Assembly: GCF_003609605.1 (NCBI RefSeq)
Contig: NZ_MCHY01000008.1
Location: forward strand, 124,001-188,000
Direction: 5' to 3'
Length of the DNA: 64,000 nt
DNA from: Ammoniphilus oxalaticus
GTDB taxonomy: Bacteria > Bacillota > Bacilli > Aneurinibacillales > RAOX-1
The position numbers and the translations under genes are program-made. Within the stretch, counting starts at the first letter, position 1; every line of letters begins with the position of its first letter. Shown here piece after piece: positions 25,370 to 34,171 of this stretch. The notes beneath the pieces were generated by a model that was not told the origin of the DNA, did not search any database, and saw only the letters and a program-made list of their open reading frames with translations.

Positions 25370-25948
25370 TTGGAAATCAATTTAATTCCGAAAGAACCAT
25401 TCGTTGTTAAACACTTTAAACAGCTGCTGTTGCTTATTTGTTTTATCTTGCTTCTTATGTCTATTTCGATTACGCAATATATTTTGCAGCAGGAGAAGAT
25501 TTTGGCCCACGCTGAGGAAAGGGTCATTGCGCTTAAAAAAGAGAAAAGTCTATTGGAACAAGACATTGCCTATAACCGTGGAGTGCTAGAGCGGGAAGAA
25601 GAATTGAAGGAGTATCGTAAATATAAAGCCTTAATAGAAGGAATTGAAGCGAACCGCGGTCCGAGTTGGGCATTTGTGTTAGAGGAGGTTTCAACGGCGT
25701 TGCCGGACCATGCGGTTTTGTTGGAGCTAGAAGGGGAAGGGAATCGCGTGTTAGGAACGGCCGCTGTTTATAATTTGACGGATGCCGCCTATTTTCTTGA
25801 TCAAATTGAAAACCTAGACACGATTGAGAGCTCGTATATGCGGATTATTCAAGAATCAGAAGTGTATGAGGACTATCACGTGGACCCGCGGCAAGCGAAA
25901 ATCGTCGAGTTCACTTTGTATACGAAAGGGGCGCGGGGCGATGATTAA
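25370..25948 (+). CDS. pilN: Type IV pilus assembly protein PilN
   Basis: Single-pass membrane protein whose short cytoplasmic N-terminus binds PilM. The diagnostic INLIP motif is at residues 3-7; a membrane helix follows (~19-39) and then a coiled-coil region. It has 192 aa and a TTG start at 25370 directly after the pilM stop, with GAAGGATGTG upstream inside pilM. It overlaps pilO by 8 bp, indicating coupled translation. Confidence 0.88.
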   Translation: MEINLIPKEPFVVKHFKQLLLLICFILLLMSISITQYILQQEKILAHAEERVIALKKEKSLLEQDIAYNRGVLEREEELKEYRKYKALIEGIEANRGPSWAFVLEEVSTALPDHAVLLELEGEGNRVLGTAAVYNLTDAAYFLDQIENLDTIESSYMRIIQESEVYEDYHVDPRQAKIVEFTLYTKGARGDD

Positions 25949-27002
25949 ACGTGAATTATCCCGTCTCAATCCTTTCAAGGGCAGCTCGTTTGAGAAGCGT
26001 TCTTATCTCACATTGGGATTGATTTTTGTTGCTGGACTCGTTTTCATTTTGGGCGCCTTTTTATTGCTTTATGAATTTAAGATTAAACAAGTGGCCGCGA
26101 TGGAAGCGCAGGCGCATGAGTTGAAACAATTTATAAGCGAACATGAGCAAGAAAAAGAACGCCTAACGATGCCTGTCCCGCCCAATGAGGCAGAGGCGTT
26201 GAGTTATGCTCGCAAAGTTCCGACGGCTAGAGAATTGCCCCGCATTTTAGCGGATCTGGAGCAAATCGCAAATGTGACGGGGATTAACATCGAAAGCGCG
26301 GAAGTGAATGAAGTGAAGCCGACCCATGAGGATCTTGTGACTACGTTTCTGAAAGAACTAGGCGAATTGGCGAAAGATATGAAAGAAGATGGAGAGGGAG
26401 CAGCAGAGCAAGAAGGTGACGCTGCGCCGCCTCGTCAACGAGAACGGATCTTCATTACGGAACCTGAACGTTTTTTAGAGGGAATTATCGGACAAGCTGA
26501 AGGCGGTAATGATAAGACAGATGACGAATCAGATGGTGTAACGAAGATTGCCCCCGAATTAGAGGAGTATATTCCTTTCGGGATGATTAGATTTGAAGTA
26601 GAGGCGACAGGAACCTATCATAGCCTGATGAATTTTCTAGGTTTACTGCGAACTAACGATCGTTTAACACATGTTGAAAAATGGGAATATCAGTATTTAG
26701 ATACGCGCCGTGATGCGGTTGGTTCAAAACCGGTGATTCAATTGAGTTTTAAAGTCTTCTATTATAAGCAGCCAGTTGAATTTATTCCAGAGCTACCGCC
26801 GCTTGAGCTGGAAACGGGTGGGAAGAGCTCGATTATCGTTGTTCCTAAATCATGGATTGAGACTCCGCAGACGACAACGGATGAGGATGAATATGAAGGC
26901 GCAAATCCAGAAGGAACGGCAGAGGCAAAAGAGGCGGCGATGCGTGAAGCAATAAAAGTGCTGTCTGAGCAGATTCCAGTCGATCCGATTACAAAAGATT
27001 GA
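25941..27002 (+). CDS. pilO: Type IV pilus assembly protein PilO-like
   Basis: The 353-aa protein starts at ATG 25941, overlapping pilN by 8 bp. It has a cytoplasmic N-terminus, one membrane helix (~26-48), a coiled coil (~52-80) and a C-terminal ferredoxin-like domain with EATGTYHSLMNFLGLLRTND, typical of PilO. It is longer than usual (about 200-270 aa elsewhere): an acidic Gly/Glu/Asp-rich insertion spans roughly residues 120-200, and there is a Glu-rich tail. The order PilM-PilN-PilO supports the call. Confidence 0.85.
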   Translation: MIKRELSRLNPFKGSSFEKRSYLTLGLIFVAGLVFILGAFLLLYEFKIKQVAAMEAQAHELKQFISEHEQEKERLTMPVPPNEAEALSYARKVPTARELPRILADLEQIANVTGINIESAEVNEVKPTHEDLVTTFLKELGELAKDMKEDGEGAAEQEGDAAPPRQRERIFITEPERFLEGIIGQAEGGNDKTDDESDGVTKIAPELEEYIPFGMIRFEVEATGTYHSLMNFLGLLRTNDRLTHVEKWEYQYLDTRRDAVGSKPVIQLSFKVFYYKQPVEFIPELPPLELETGGKSSIIVVPKSWIETPQTTTDEDEYEGANPEGTAEAKEAAMREAIKVLSEQIPVDPITKD

Positions 27003-27092
27003 ATGGGCTGTTCGGATAAATCAATTGTTCTATTAATCTCTCACTTTTCATAGATATGGATTAAGAACCTCTATCAAAAGGAGAGATTATAG

Positions 27093-28340
27093 ATGGACAA
27101 CAATCGAGCTCGAATCACAATTAAGTTAGGACAAGCTGACGAACCTACGAAAATTGATGAGGTACCAGAGACGGAAGAAACGGCGCCAAAGGTGATTGAA
27201 ACTGCAACCGAGACCGAGGAGGTCGTTTTCAAGAAGCCCGCTAAAAAAGAGCGGCGCCCGAAAAAGAAAATCGATAAAAAAACGGTTGCTCCTGTTTTGG
27301 AGGAGACAGAACCAAAAGAAGAAAAAGGGTTCTTAGCGTCAATGAAAGAAGTGGCGCGTGGCAAGGAGCGTTCCGATGAGGAGCAACCGGATCCTGATCT
27401 ATGGTATGGACCAAAGTATGTCGCGACAACGGGTGAGACAAGCAAACAACTCCTGTCCACGCCCCGCGATTCCAAAGGGATCTTAGGCGTTATGGCTTCA
27501 GTAACAGGAGCGGTCGCGGTTGGTCTGTTGTTCGGCTATGTGGTTCTTTCCTTTTTCCAATCAGGAATGATTCAAGATGGGAACGATTTGGCCGCGCTCC
27601 CTTCATCTGGAGAAGAACAAGCGGCGACAAACGAAGAAAAACAAACGAATGAGCAGGAAGCAGATGAAAAATCATCCGAAGAACCGTCGATTACAGTGAC
27701 CGGAGCGAGCGAAACAGTTTCAATTGAAGTGCCGCCGACAACGTATTATGTTGTGCAAGGCGGTGTGTTTAAAGATCAAGCAAGCGCGGCTCCCTACGTG
27801 GCAGAGATGAAAAGCAAAGGTTGGCCAAGCAAGTTTTTGGGTGATCAACCGACCCATTTGTTATTCGGGATCGCTTTGCAACGGGAGCAAGCGGCCGCGC
27901 TTGCCGCTCAATTTAAAGATACGGATGTATTTGTAAAAGAGATGACTGGAGAAGCAAAGGCGCTCACCGTCCCCCTGAAACAGGGGGCAGCAAGTTCGCC
28001 CGAAGAGTGGACACGTTGGTTTGAGCAAGAACAAGCCTTTGTGGGAGCGGTCGGCAGCTCGATTAACGCGGCGCTTTCGGCGGGACAACTAAGCGCCGAG
28101 CAAATGAAGTCGATTACAGAGACGCACCGCAACGCGCTCCAATCAGGCAGAGAATTGATTAGCAAACTTCCTGAATCAGAGCAAGCGGTCGGCAACCGCT
28201 TATTAGAAGATTTTACAAAGGGAGTTAAAGCCCTCGAGCAATACGAGAAACAACCAGCCGTTGGTCATCTTTGGCAGGCGGAACAAGCTTTACTTGACGC
28301 CTTCATGAGTAAACAACAGCTGCTTGCTTCGTTTCAATAA
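27093..28340 (+). CDS. spoIIB: SpoIIB-like SPOR-domain protein
   Basis: Likely counterpart of SpoIIB, which helps septal peptidoglycan remodelling at the start of engulfment. The 415-aa protein has a charged cytoplasmic N-terminus (~130 residues), one membrane helix (~131-152) and an external acidic linker. A SPOR domain follows from TTYYVVQGGVFKDQASAA (~210-280), and then a helical C-terminal region. The position between the prepilin peptidase and maf is that of B. subtilis spoIIB. The N-terminal Lys/Glu-rich part is low-complexity. Confidence 0.82.
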   Translation: MDNNRARITIKLGQADEPTKIDEVPETEETAPKVIETATETEEVVFKKPAKKERRPKKKIDKKTVAPVLEETEPKEEKGFLASMKEVARGKERSDEEQPDPDLWYGPKYVATTGETSKQLLSTPRDSKGILGVMASVTGAVAVGLLFGYVVLSFFQSGMIQDGNDLAALPSSGEEQAATNEEKQTNEQEADEKSSEEPSITVTGASETVSIEVPPTTYYVVQGGVFKDQASAAPYVAEMKSKGWPSKFLGDQPTHLLFGIALQREQAAALAAQFKDTDVFVKEMTGEAKALTVPLKQGAASSPEEWTRWFEQEQAFVGAVGSSINAALSAGQLSAEQMKSITETHRNALQSGRELISKLPESEQAVGNRLLEDFTKGVKALEQYEKQPAVGHLWQAEQALLDAFMSKQQLLASFQ

Positions 28341-28354
28341 AGAAGCGATGAACG

Positions 28355-28393
28355 AAAGAGCTAACCCTACGTGACGAGGGTCAGCTCTTTTTC
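28355..28393 (+). terminator. Strong intrinsic terminator after the SPOR gene
   Basis: AAAGAGCT-a-ACCCT pairs with AGGGT-c-AGCTCTTT over an 8-nt loop, followed by TTTTTC. Confidence 0.93.
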
Positions 28394-28432
28394 AAGCTGA
28401 AAGCTAAAGAATTTAGGCCTTTCAGCTTGAAA
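28390..28432. repeat. 43-bp near-perfect palindrome between spoIIB-like gene and maf
   Basis: TTTCAAGCTGAAAG (28390-28403) is the exact inverse of CTTTCAGCTTGAAA (28419-28432), with TAAA/TTTA inside. It directly abuts the terminator above and lies just before TTGACA at 28442-28447. It could be an operator, or a second terminator read from the other strand. Confidence 0.75.
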
Positions 28433-28569
28433 CAAAATTTGTTGACAAGAGGTTCGTTTGCTACACTGAAATTATGATAGGAATTAGAAGGTTGAACCCA
28501 CGCTAAAAATAGGTAATGGACTGATAGAAGAACAAAGGAATGGGAATAGAAAGGGGCTCGCGTGATCGT

Positions 28570-29187
28570 ATGCAACAGCAAATTATTTTAGCTTCAGCAT
28601 CCCCGCGGCGTCAGGAGATGTTACAAAATTTAGGACTCGAATTTACGATCCATCCCAGTGGAGCAGATGAAACGGTAGTCGGTAGGGTAGAGCCATCGGA
28701 TCTTGTGGAGATGTTGGCTGTTCGCAAAGCCGCTGATGTGGCAAGTTCTTATCAGTCGGGAATCGTGATTGGATCAGACACGGTTGTTGCTCACAAAGGA
28801 CAAGCTTTAGGAAAGCCAGTGGACGATCAAGAGGCGTTTCAAATGTTGTCGAGTCTACAAGGTCAAACCCATTCTGTGTTTAGCGGGCTCGCTGTGATCA
28901 ATGCGAAAAACGGGGTATGCCAGCAAGGCTGGGTGGAAACGAAGGTGCATATGCGCCCCGTTTCAGAAGAAGAGATTCGCGACTACATTTTGACCGGAGA
29001 ACCGCGGGATAAGGCGGGCGCTTATGCGATCCAAGGGTTCGGTTCACTTTTTGTAAATGGAATTGAAGGGGACTATTTTTCAGTCGTTGGGATGCCGATT
29101 CGTTTATTGGCGCAATACTTGGAGCAGTTTGGAGTCAATGTTTTAAAACAGGTTCATCAGAGACATACTCGTAAACATCGGGAATAA
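28570..29187 (+). CDS. maf: Maf-family nucleotide pyrophosphatase
   Basis: Nucleoside triphosphate pyrophosphatase acting on non-canonical or modified nucleotides; in B. subtilis it is linked to septum formation. The 205-aa protein has ILASASPRRQEML, GSDTVV and GKPVDDQEA, then GEPRDKAGAYAIQGFG, all Maf landmarks. ATG 28570 gives the normal N-terminus; ATG 28540 in the same frame would add 10 residues but has no spaced ribosome site. It begins the maf-radC-mreB run seen in B. subtilis. Confidence 0.94.
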   Translation: MQQQIILASASPRRQEMLQNLGLEFTIHPSGADETVVGRVEPSDLVEMLAVRKAADVASSYQSGIVIGSDTVVAHKGQALGKPVDDQEAFQMLSSLQGQTHSVFSGLAVINAKNGVCQQGWVETKVHMRPVSEEEIRDYILTGEPRDKAGAYAIQGFGSLFVNGIEGDYFSVVGMPIRLLAQYLEQFGVNVLKQVHQRHTRKHRE

Positions 29188-29210
29188 ATAGATGTAAGGG
29201 GTTATACAAA

Positions 29211-29894
29211 ATGAAAACGAACAGCTTAGTGAATGTCCCGACCAGTGAATTGCCGAGAGAAAGAATGATTCAGTATGGTTTAGACGCCTTATCGAACGCG
29301 GAGTTGATTGCGATCTTGCTTCGCACGGGGACAGCGGGAGAATCAGTGTTAAGTCTGGCGCAGCGTGTATTAGGGCAGGTGGGAGGAATTCGTCAGTTTC
29401 TTGATGTATCTCTTGAAGAGCTTACTGCAATCAAAGGGATCGGCGTCGCTAAAGCTGTTCAACTATTGGCTGGAATTGAGCTGGGCAGGCGAATTGCTAA
29501 TTCGACTCCCGAGCAACGATGGACGATTCGTTCCCCAGAAGATGTCGCAAAATTGATGATGGAAGAGTTAAGACATTTGAAAAGGGAAAAATTCGTTTGT
29601 TTGTTCCTCAATACAAAAAACCAAGTGTTGGCCCAACACACGGTTTCGATTGGTAGTTTAAATTCATCTGTTGTGCATCCGCGCGAGGTGTTTAAAGAAG
29701 CGATTCGGAGAAGTAGCGCAGCGATTATTTGTTTGCATAACCATCCGAGCGGAGATCCGACGCCAAGTCAGGAAGATATTGAAGTGACGAAACGTTTAAT
29801 TAACGCCGGACAGATTATTGGAATTGCAGTGCTTGATCATGTGATTATAGGCGATGGTCGTTTTTACAGTTTAAAAGAAAATGGATGTATTTGA
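29211..29894 (+). CDS. radC: RadC/YsxA-family JAB-domain protein
   Basis: The 227-aa protein has an N-terminal helix-hairpin-helix segment (AIKGIGVAKAVQLLAGIELGR) and a JAB/MPN metalloprotease-like domain. Metal-ligand motif H176-N-H178 ... D189 is intact in CLHNHPSGDPTPSQED. The historical DNA-repair name is not firmly supported for the family. It lies between maf and mreB as in B. subtilis. Confidence 0.93.
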   Translation: MKTNSLVNVPTSELPRERMIQYGLDALSNAELIAILLRTGTAGESVLSLAQRVLGQVGGIRQFLDVSLEELTAIKGIGVAKAVQLLAGIELGRRIANSTPEQRWTIRSPEDVAKLMMEELRHLKREKFVCLFLNTKNQVLAQHTVSIGSLNSSVVHPREVFKEAIRRSSAAIICLHNHPSGDPTPSQEDIEVTKRLINAGQIIGIAVLDHVIIGDGRFYSLKENGCI

Positions 29895-29973
29895 ATTCGA
29901 CCGGAAAACTATTTATAATAAAATGTTGATGAGACGGTTACAGATGTTGAGATGACGGAAGGAGATTTATGCG

Positions 29974-31014
29974 ATGTTTGGTGGTTTCTCTCGGGATATG
30001 GGTATTGACCTCGGTACGGCAAATACACTTGTTTATGTAAAAGGAAAAGGAATTTTGGTGCGTGAACCTTCAGTCGTGGCAATTCGAACGGATACAGGTT
30101 CGATTGAAGCGGTTGGAAATGACGCGAAAAATATGATTGGTAGAACACCAGGAAACATCGTCGCAGTGCGGCCGATGAAGGACGGGGTCATCGCCGATTT
30201 TGAAACGACAGCAACAATGATACGGTATTTTATTCGGCAAGCGCAAAAGAATCAAGGGATTCTTTCTAGAAGGCCAAATGTGATGGTCTGTGTGCCTTCC
30301 GGAATTACAGCGGTTGAAAAAAGAGCGGTAGAGGATGCGACAAAACAAGCGGGCGCGCGAGAAGCTTACACGATTGAGGAACCGTTTGCGGCTGCGATTG
30401 GAGCGGATCTGCCGGTTTGGGAACCGACAGGTAGTATGATCGTCGACATCGGCGGCGGAACGACTGAAGTGGCGATTATTTCTTTAGGAGGAATCGTGAC
30501 CAGTCGATCAGTTCGTCTTGCAGGCGATGAAATGGATGAAGCTGTGATTCAATACATAAAGAAGCGTTATAACTTAATGATCGGGGAAAGAACGTCCGAG
30601 ACGCTTAAGATGGAAATTGGTTCAGCGATGCCTTCCGAACAAAATGAAAAGATGGACATCCGCGGCAGAGATCTTATTTCCGGCCTTCCGAAAACGATTG
30701 AGGTTACTTCTCATGAGATTACTGAAGCGTTGCTAGAAACGGTCAACAGCATTATTGACGCTGTGAAAGTGACATTAGAGAAAAGCCCGCCTGAATTGGC
30801 GGCGGATATTATGGACCGTGGAATTGTGCTAACAGGTGGCGGGGCATTGCTTCGTAACTTGGATAAACTTTTAAGTGAGGAGACAGGCATGCCTGTTCTT
30901 GTTGCCGAAAACGCGTTAGATTGCGTTGGAATTGGGACAGGTCGGGCTCTAGAAAATCTTCATCTGTTTAAATCTAAATCAGGGATCACGGCACGTTCTA
31001 AAAGGGGAAGATAG
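29974..31014 (+). CDS. mreB: Rod-shape-determining actin homologue MreB
   Basis: Cytoskeletal ATPase guiding lateral wall synthesis at the inner membrane face. The 346-aa protein has [16 protein letters not shown] (phosphate 1), [19 protein letters not shown] (phosphate 2) and [15 protein letters not shown] (adenosine loop). A GGAAGGAG site precedes the ATG. It is the first gene of mreBCD-minCD. Confidence 0.97.
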   Translation: MFGGFSRDMGIDLGTANTLVYVKGKGILVREPSVVAIRTDTGSIEAVGNDAKNMIGRTPGNIVAVRPMKDGVIADFETTATMIRYFIRQAQKNQGILSRRPNVMVCVPSGITAVEKRAVEDATKQAGAREAYTIEEPFAAAIGADLPVWEPTGSMIVDIGGGTTEVAIISLGGIVTSRSVRLAGDEMDEAVIQYIKKRYNLMIGERTSETLKMEIGSAMPSEQNEKMDIRGRDLISGLPKTIEVTSHEITEALLETVNSIIDAVKVTLEKSPPELAADIMDRGIVLTGGGALLRNLDKLLSEETGMPVLVAENALDCVGIGTGRALENLHLFKSKSGITARSKRGR

Positions 31015-31032
31015 AAAAGCGGGTGTTATCGG

Positions 31033-31947
31033 GTGTCGAATTTCTTTTTCAAGCGACGATTGCTTGCCTTATTATTAAGTCTGATTGTTTTGGTTACGAT
31101 GATGGGAATCACGGTGAAGGATCGCCCCTTTCCTACTTGGCCAGAACGAGTTATCAGAGATTCTTTTGCTTTTGTAGAGGGGTTAGTCTATAAGCCCGCA
31201 ACAGCAGTGGCGGCCTTTTTTGAGAGTTTTCAAGAGATATACCACGTATACGAGGAAAATAAAGCATTAAAACAGAATTTGCAACAACTTACACAACTCA
31301 CGGCCCAATTAAATGAGGTAAAATTAGAAAATAAACAATATGCGAAGTTGCTCGAAGCGAAAGAATCAAAACTATCTGATTATCAATTGAAAATAGCCGA
31401 GGTCGTGGCGAGAAGCCCTGATCGATGGAACCACATGTTGATTATAGATACAGGAAGTAAAGACGGGATTAAACCCAATATGGCGGTCGTTACACCGGGA
31501 GGATACATTGGGCGGATCCAAAGCGTTTCGAAGTATTCAGCGCAAGTTGAACTTGTCACTGATATTGAACATGGAAACCACATTGGAGCGGTCGTGCAAG
31601 CGGATGAATCGGTGTACGGCGTCGTAGAAGGGTATGACTCCAAGAACAACTTGTTAATTATGAGAAAAATACCGTTGCAAGCGAAAGTCGCGCCAAAGCA
31701 ACTTGTTATTACGTCTGGACTTGGCGGCACGATCCCGCGCGGATTAATCCTAGGCGAAGTGATTTCCGTAAAAACAAATGACCTGTTTTTAACAAAGGAT
31801 GTCTTTATTAAACCGAGCGCGAACTTAAATCAGTTAGAAAAGGTATTTGTCGTTGAACGTTCGTTTCTTCCGCCACCCGAAATTCCGACCCCTGAACGCC
31901 AGCCAGACAATTCGACGTCCGCTGACGAGGGAGAAGACGCATCGTGA
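31033..31947 (+). CDS. mreC: Rod-shape-determining protein MreC
   Basis: Bitopic membrane protein of the elongasome. The 304-aa protein has a GTG start, a basic N-terminus, a membrane helix (~7-25), a coiled coil (~68-112) and a two-lobed beta domain with DTGSKDGIKPNMAVVTPGG and SGLGGTIPRGLILGEV. A Pro-rich acidic tail follows. It overlaps mreD by 4 bp. Confidence 0.95.
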   Translation: MSNFFFKRRLLALLLSLIVLVTMMGITVKDRPFPTWPERVIRDSFAFVEGLVYKPATAVAAFFESFQEIYHVYEENKALKQNLQQLTQLTAQLNEVKLENKQYAKLLEAKESKLSDYQLKIAEVVARSPDRWNHMLIIDTGSKDGIKPNMAVVTPGGYIGRIQSVSKYSAQVELVTDIEHGNHIGAVVQADESVYGVVEGYDSKNNLLIMRKIPLQAKVAPKQLVITSGLGGTIPRGLILGEVISVKTNDLFLTKDVFIKPSANLNQLEKVFVVERSFLPPPEIPTPERQPDNSTSADEGEDAS

Positions 31948-32462
31948 GGTGGGGCATTTTGATCGGCCTCTTGGTTTTGTCTTTTATTTTGGAAGGAACG
32001 ATTGTGCAAGTATTTAGTATGAATGCCTGGGAAGGCTCATTTTATATCCTGCCTCGTTTTGCGCTGGTGTTGCTCGTCTTTATTTCGCTTTTTGTCGGGA
32101 GAAGAAAAGCGTTTTTGCTCGGCGTCTTGATAGGTCTATTGTTCGATATCAACTATACGGGGGTTATTGGGGTTTACGCCTTTTCGTTGGCCCTCATTCC
32201 CTATCTTTCAGCGCTAGCTTACCAATATTTTCAGCTTAATATATTTTTAATTATTTTGACTGTTTTTTTGAGCGTGTATGTTCAAGAGAGCATTACTTTC
32301 TTTTTATACGATTTATTCGGATTAGCGCGCGGACATTATGATCTGTTAACCCACTTGCCTACAGCGGCATTTAATGCGTTGGTCGCGCTTATTTTGTACC
32401 AACCGATCACGCGTTTTTTAGAAAAAATCAGTGATGGCAGGCAGGATGAGGAGAGGATTTAG
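31944..32462 (+). CDS. mreD: Rod-shape-determining protein MreD
   Basis: The 172-aa polytopic protein has about five membrane helices and starts at a GTG that overlaps the mreC stop (GTGA). Low sequence conservation is normal for MreD; position between mreC and minC and the hydrophobicity pattern support the call. Confidence 0.9.
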   Translation: MRWGILIGLLVLSFILEGTIVQVFSMNAWEGSFYILPRFALVLLVFISLFVGRRKAFLLGVLIGLLFDINYTGVIGVYAFSLALIPYLSALAYQYFQLNIFLIILTVFLSVYVQESITFFLYDLFGLARGHYDLLTHLPTAAFNALVALILYQPITRFLEKISDGRQDEERI

Positions 32463-32491
32463 TAATATAGAGGGCTAAAGCAGGAAAATAA

Positions 32492-32526
32492 ATCCCCCGC
32501 GGCGAATGAAATGAATGTGGGGGGAT
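32492..32526 (+). promoter_or_regulatory. Hairpin able to mask the minC ribosome-binding site
   Basis: ATCCCCC (32492-32498) is exactly complementary to GGGGGAT (32520-32526), which is the only Shine-Dalgarno-like sequence before minC. The 21-nt loop holds no gene. Confidence 0.4.
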
Positions 32527-32532
32527 CGCTGC

Positions 32533-33228
32533 ATGACAATGATAAAGAATATTGTAACCATCAAGGGGAAGAAAGACGGACTCGTGTTTCAATTGGATGA
32601 CGTCTGTTCGTTAGATGAACTCTATGCTCAATTAAAAGAAAAAGTGGAGCATAGTCATCAACAAATCCTTTCGGGCCCCCCTGTGGAGATTACAATTGAG
32701 CTCGGTAATCGCTATTTAAATGTGGAACAGGAAAAAGAACTTCGCGACATCATCGGCTTAAGGCCTAACTTAGTTGTGAGGACACTTGAATCCGATGTAA
32801 TTACGAAGGAACAAGCTTTACTAGATAAATTGGCGTCCATTATGCGGGTTGAAATTGGCACGGTTCGTTCAGGACAGGAATTGAGGTCCGAGGGGGATTT
32901 GCTGTTGCTTGGCGATATCAATCCGGGAGGTTGCGTTTATTGCGCGGGAAGCTTGTTTGTGATGGGCGCTCTGCGTGGAATGGCTCATGCGGGGTGTAAT
33001 GGAGATGAGCAAGCAATCATTGCCGCTTCGCAATTGCGTCCGACACAATTGCGAATCGCTGACATTATTAGTCGACCTCCTGATGAGTGGATGGATGGCA
33101 ACTATGAGATGGAATTTGCTTATTTAGAAGAAGGGCAGATGTCGATCGATAAATTAAATCAGTTGCATCGATTACGATCTGATTACTTTCGTGATAAAGG
33201 GGCTCTAGGTAACATGGGGGGAATTTAA
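32533..33228 (+). CDS. minC: Septum site-determining protein MinC
   Basis: FtsZ-assembly inhibitor that prevents polar division. The 231-aa protein has an N-terminal FtsZ-interacting domain (NIVTIKGKKDGLVFQLDD) and a C-terminal beta-helical domain (GDINPGGCVYCAGSLFVMGALRGMAHAG) that binds MinD. ATG 32533 is favoured over an upstream in-frame ATG at 32515 by the GGGGGG site 8 nt away; ATG 32539 is an alternative. minD begins at the next base after its stop. Confidence 0.95.
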   Translation: MTMIKNIVTIKGKKDGLVFQLDDVCSLDELYAQLKEKVEHSHQQILSGPPVEITIELGNRYLNVEQEKELRDIIGLRPNLVVRTLESDVITKEQALLDKLASIMRVEIGTVRSGQELRSEGDLLLLGDINPGGCVYCAGSLFVMGALRGMAHAGCNGDEQAIIAASQLRPTQLRIADIISRPPDEWMDGNYEMEFAYLEEGQMSIDKLNQLHRLRSDYFRDKGALGNMGGI

Positions 33229-34029
33229 ATGGGAGAAGCGATCGTAGTTTCATCTGGAAAGGGCGGGGTCGGTAAAACGACCAGCTCAGTTAACATTGGA
33301 ACAGCTTTAGCGTTAAGTGGAAAAAGAGTCTGCTTAGTCGATGGGGATATTGGACTGCGAAATCTAGATGTGATGATGGGCCTAGAGAACCGAATTATTT
33401 ACGATTTAGTCGATGCCGTTGAGGGCGAGTGCAGACTGCAACAAGCGTTGATCAAAGACAAACGATTCGATCATCTTTTTTTATTGCCCGCCAAACAAAC
33501 GAAAGATAAAAACGCGATTACACCTGAACAAATGGAAGCGCTCATTATGGAATTGAAACAAGATTTTGACTATATTATTATTGATTGTCCGGCGGGGATT
33601 GAGCAGGGATTTAAAAACGCGGTAATCGGAGCGGATCATGCGATTGTGGTGACTGTGCCTGAACCAACAGCGGTTCGGGACGCCGATCGGGTGATTGGTT
33701 TGTTGGAAAAGGAGAAGACAAGTCCTCCAAAATTAATCATTAATCGGATTCGTTATGGAGCAATGAAACAAGGCGATATGTTGGATGTCGATGATGTTAT
33801 TCAGCAATTGGGAATTGAAATCCTAGGCATTGTGCCCGATGACCCTGGTGTCATTAAAGCTTCTAAAGAAGGGGAAGCGATCGTGATGAACCATGAATCT
33901 AGAGCCGGATTAGCTTATCGTAATATCGGCAGAAGGATTCTTGGCGATCAGGTTGCGTTGCTTCGATTAGAGGAGCCGAATCAGGGTGGTTTTTTTAGAA
34001 AAGTGAAAAGTTTATTTGGAATCAAGTAG
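33229..34029 (+). CDS. minD: Septum site-determining ATPase MinD
   Basis: ParA/MinD-family ATPase that recruits MinC to the membrane. The 266-aa protein has the deviant Walker A SGKGGVGKTT at residues 9-18, DGDIGLRNLD and the Walker B-like YIIIDCPAGI. The C-terminal amphipathic membrane-targeting helix GGFFRKVKSLFGIK is intact. Confidence 0.97.
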   Translation: MGEAIVVSSGKGGVGKTTSSVNIGTALALSGKRVCLVDGDIGLRNLDVMMGLENRIIYDLVDAVEGECRLQQALIKDKRFDHLFLLPAKQTKDKNAITPEQMEALIMELKQDFDYIIIDCPAGIEQGFKNAVIGADHAIVVTVPEPTAVRDADRVIGLLEKEKTSPPKLIINRIRYGAMKQGDMLDVDDVIQQLGIEILGIVPDDPGVIKASKEGEAIVMNHESRAGLAYRNIGRRILGDQVALLRLEEPNQGGFFRKVKSLFGIK

Positions 34030-34065
34030 CGGGATCTAGTGATAGGTCTCGCTATTTTATTTTTC
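34027..34065 (+). terminator. Intrinsic terminator after minD
   Basis: TAGCGGGA (34027-34034) pairs with TCTCGCTA (34047-34054) with one G-U pair, followed by TTTTATTTTTC. The stem uses the stop codon of minD. Confidence 0.85.
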
Positions 34066-34171
34066 AGAAAAAGTTTGTAACATAGGGCGTGATCCTCATT
34101 TTCCCTGTTCTAACTTGTCTTGCTTGTACATAAATTGTAGGCAAGGACAAGACTAGGGGAGGGCGGGTAAC

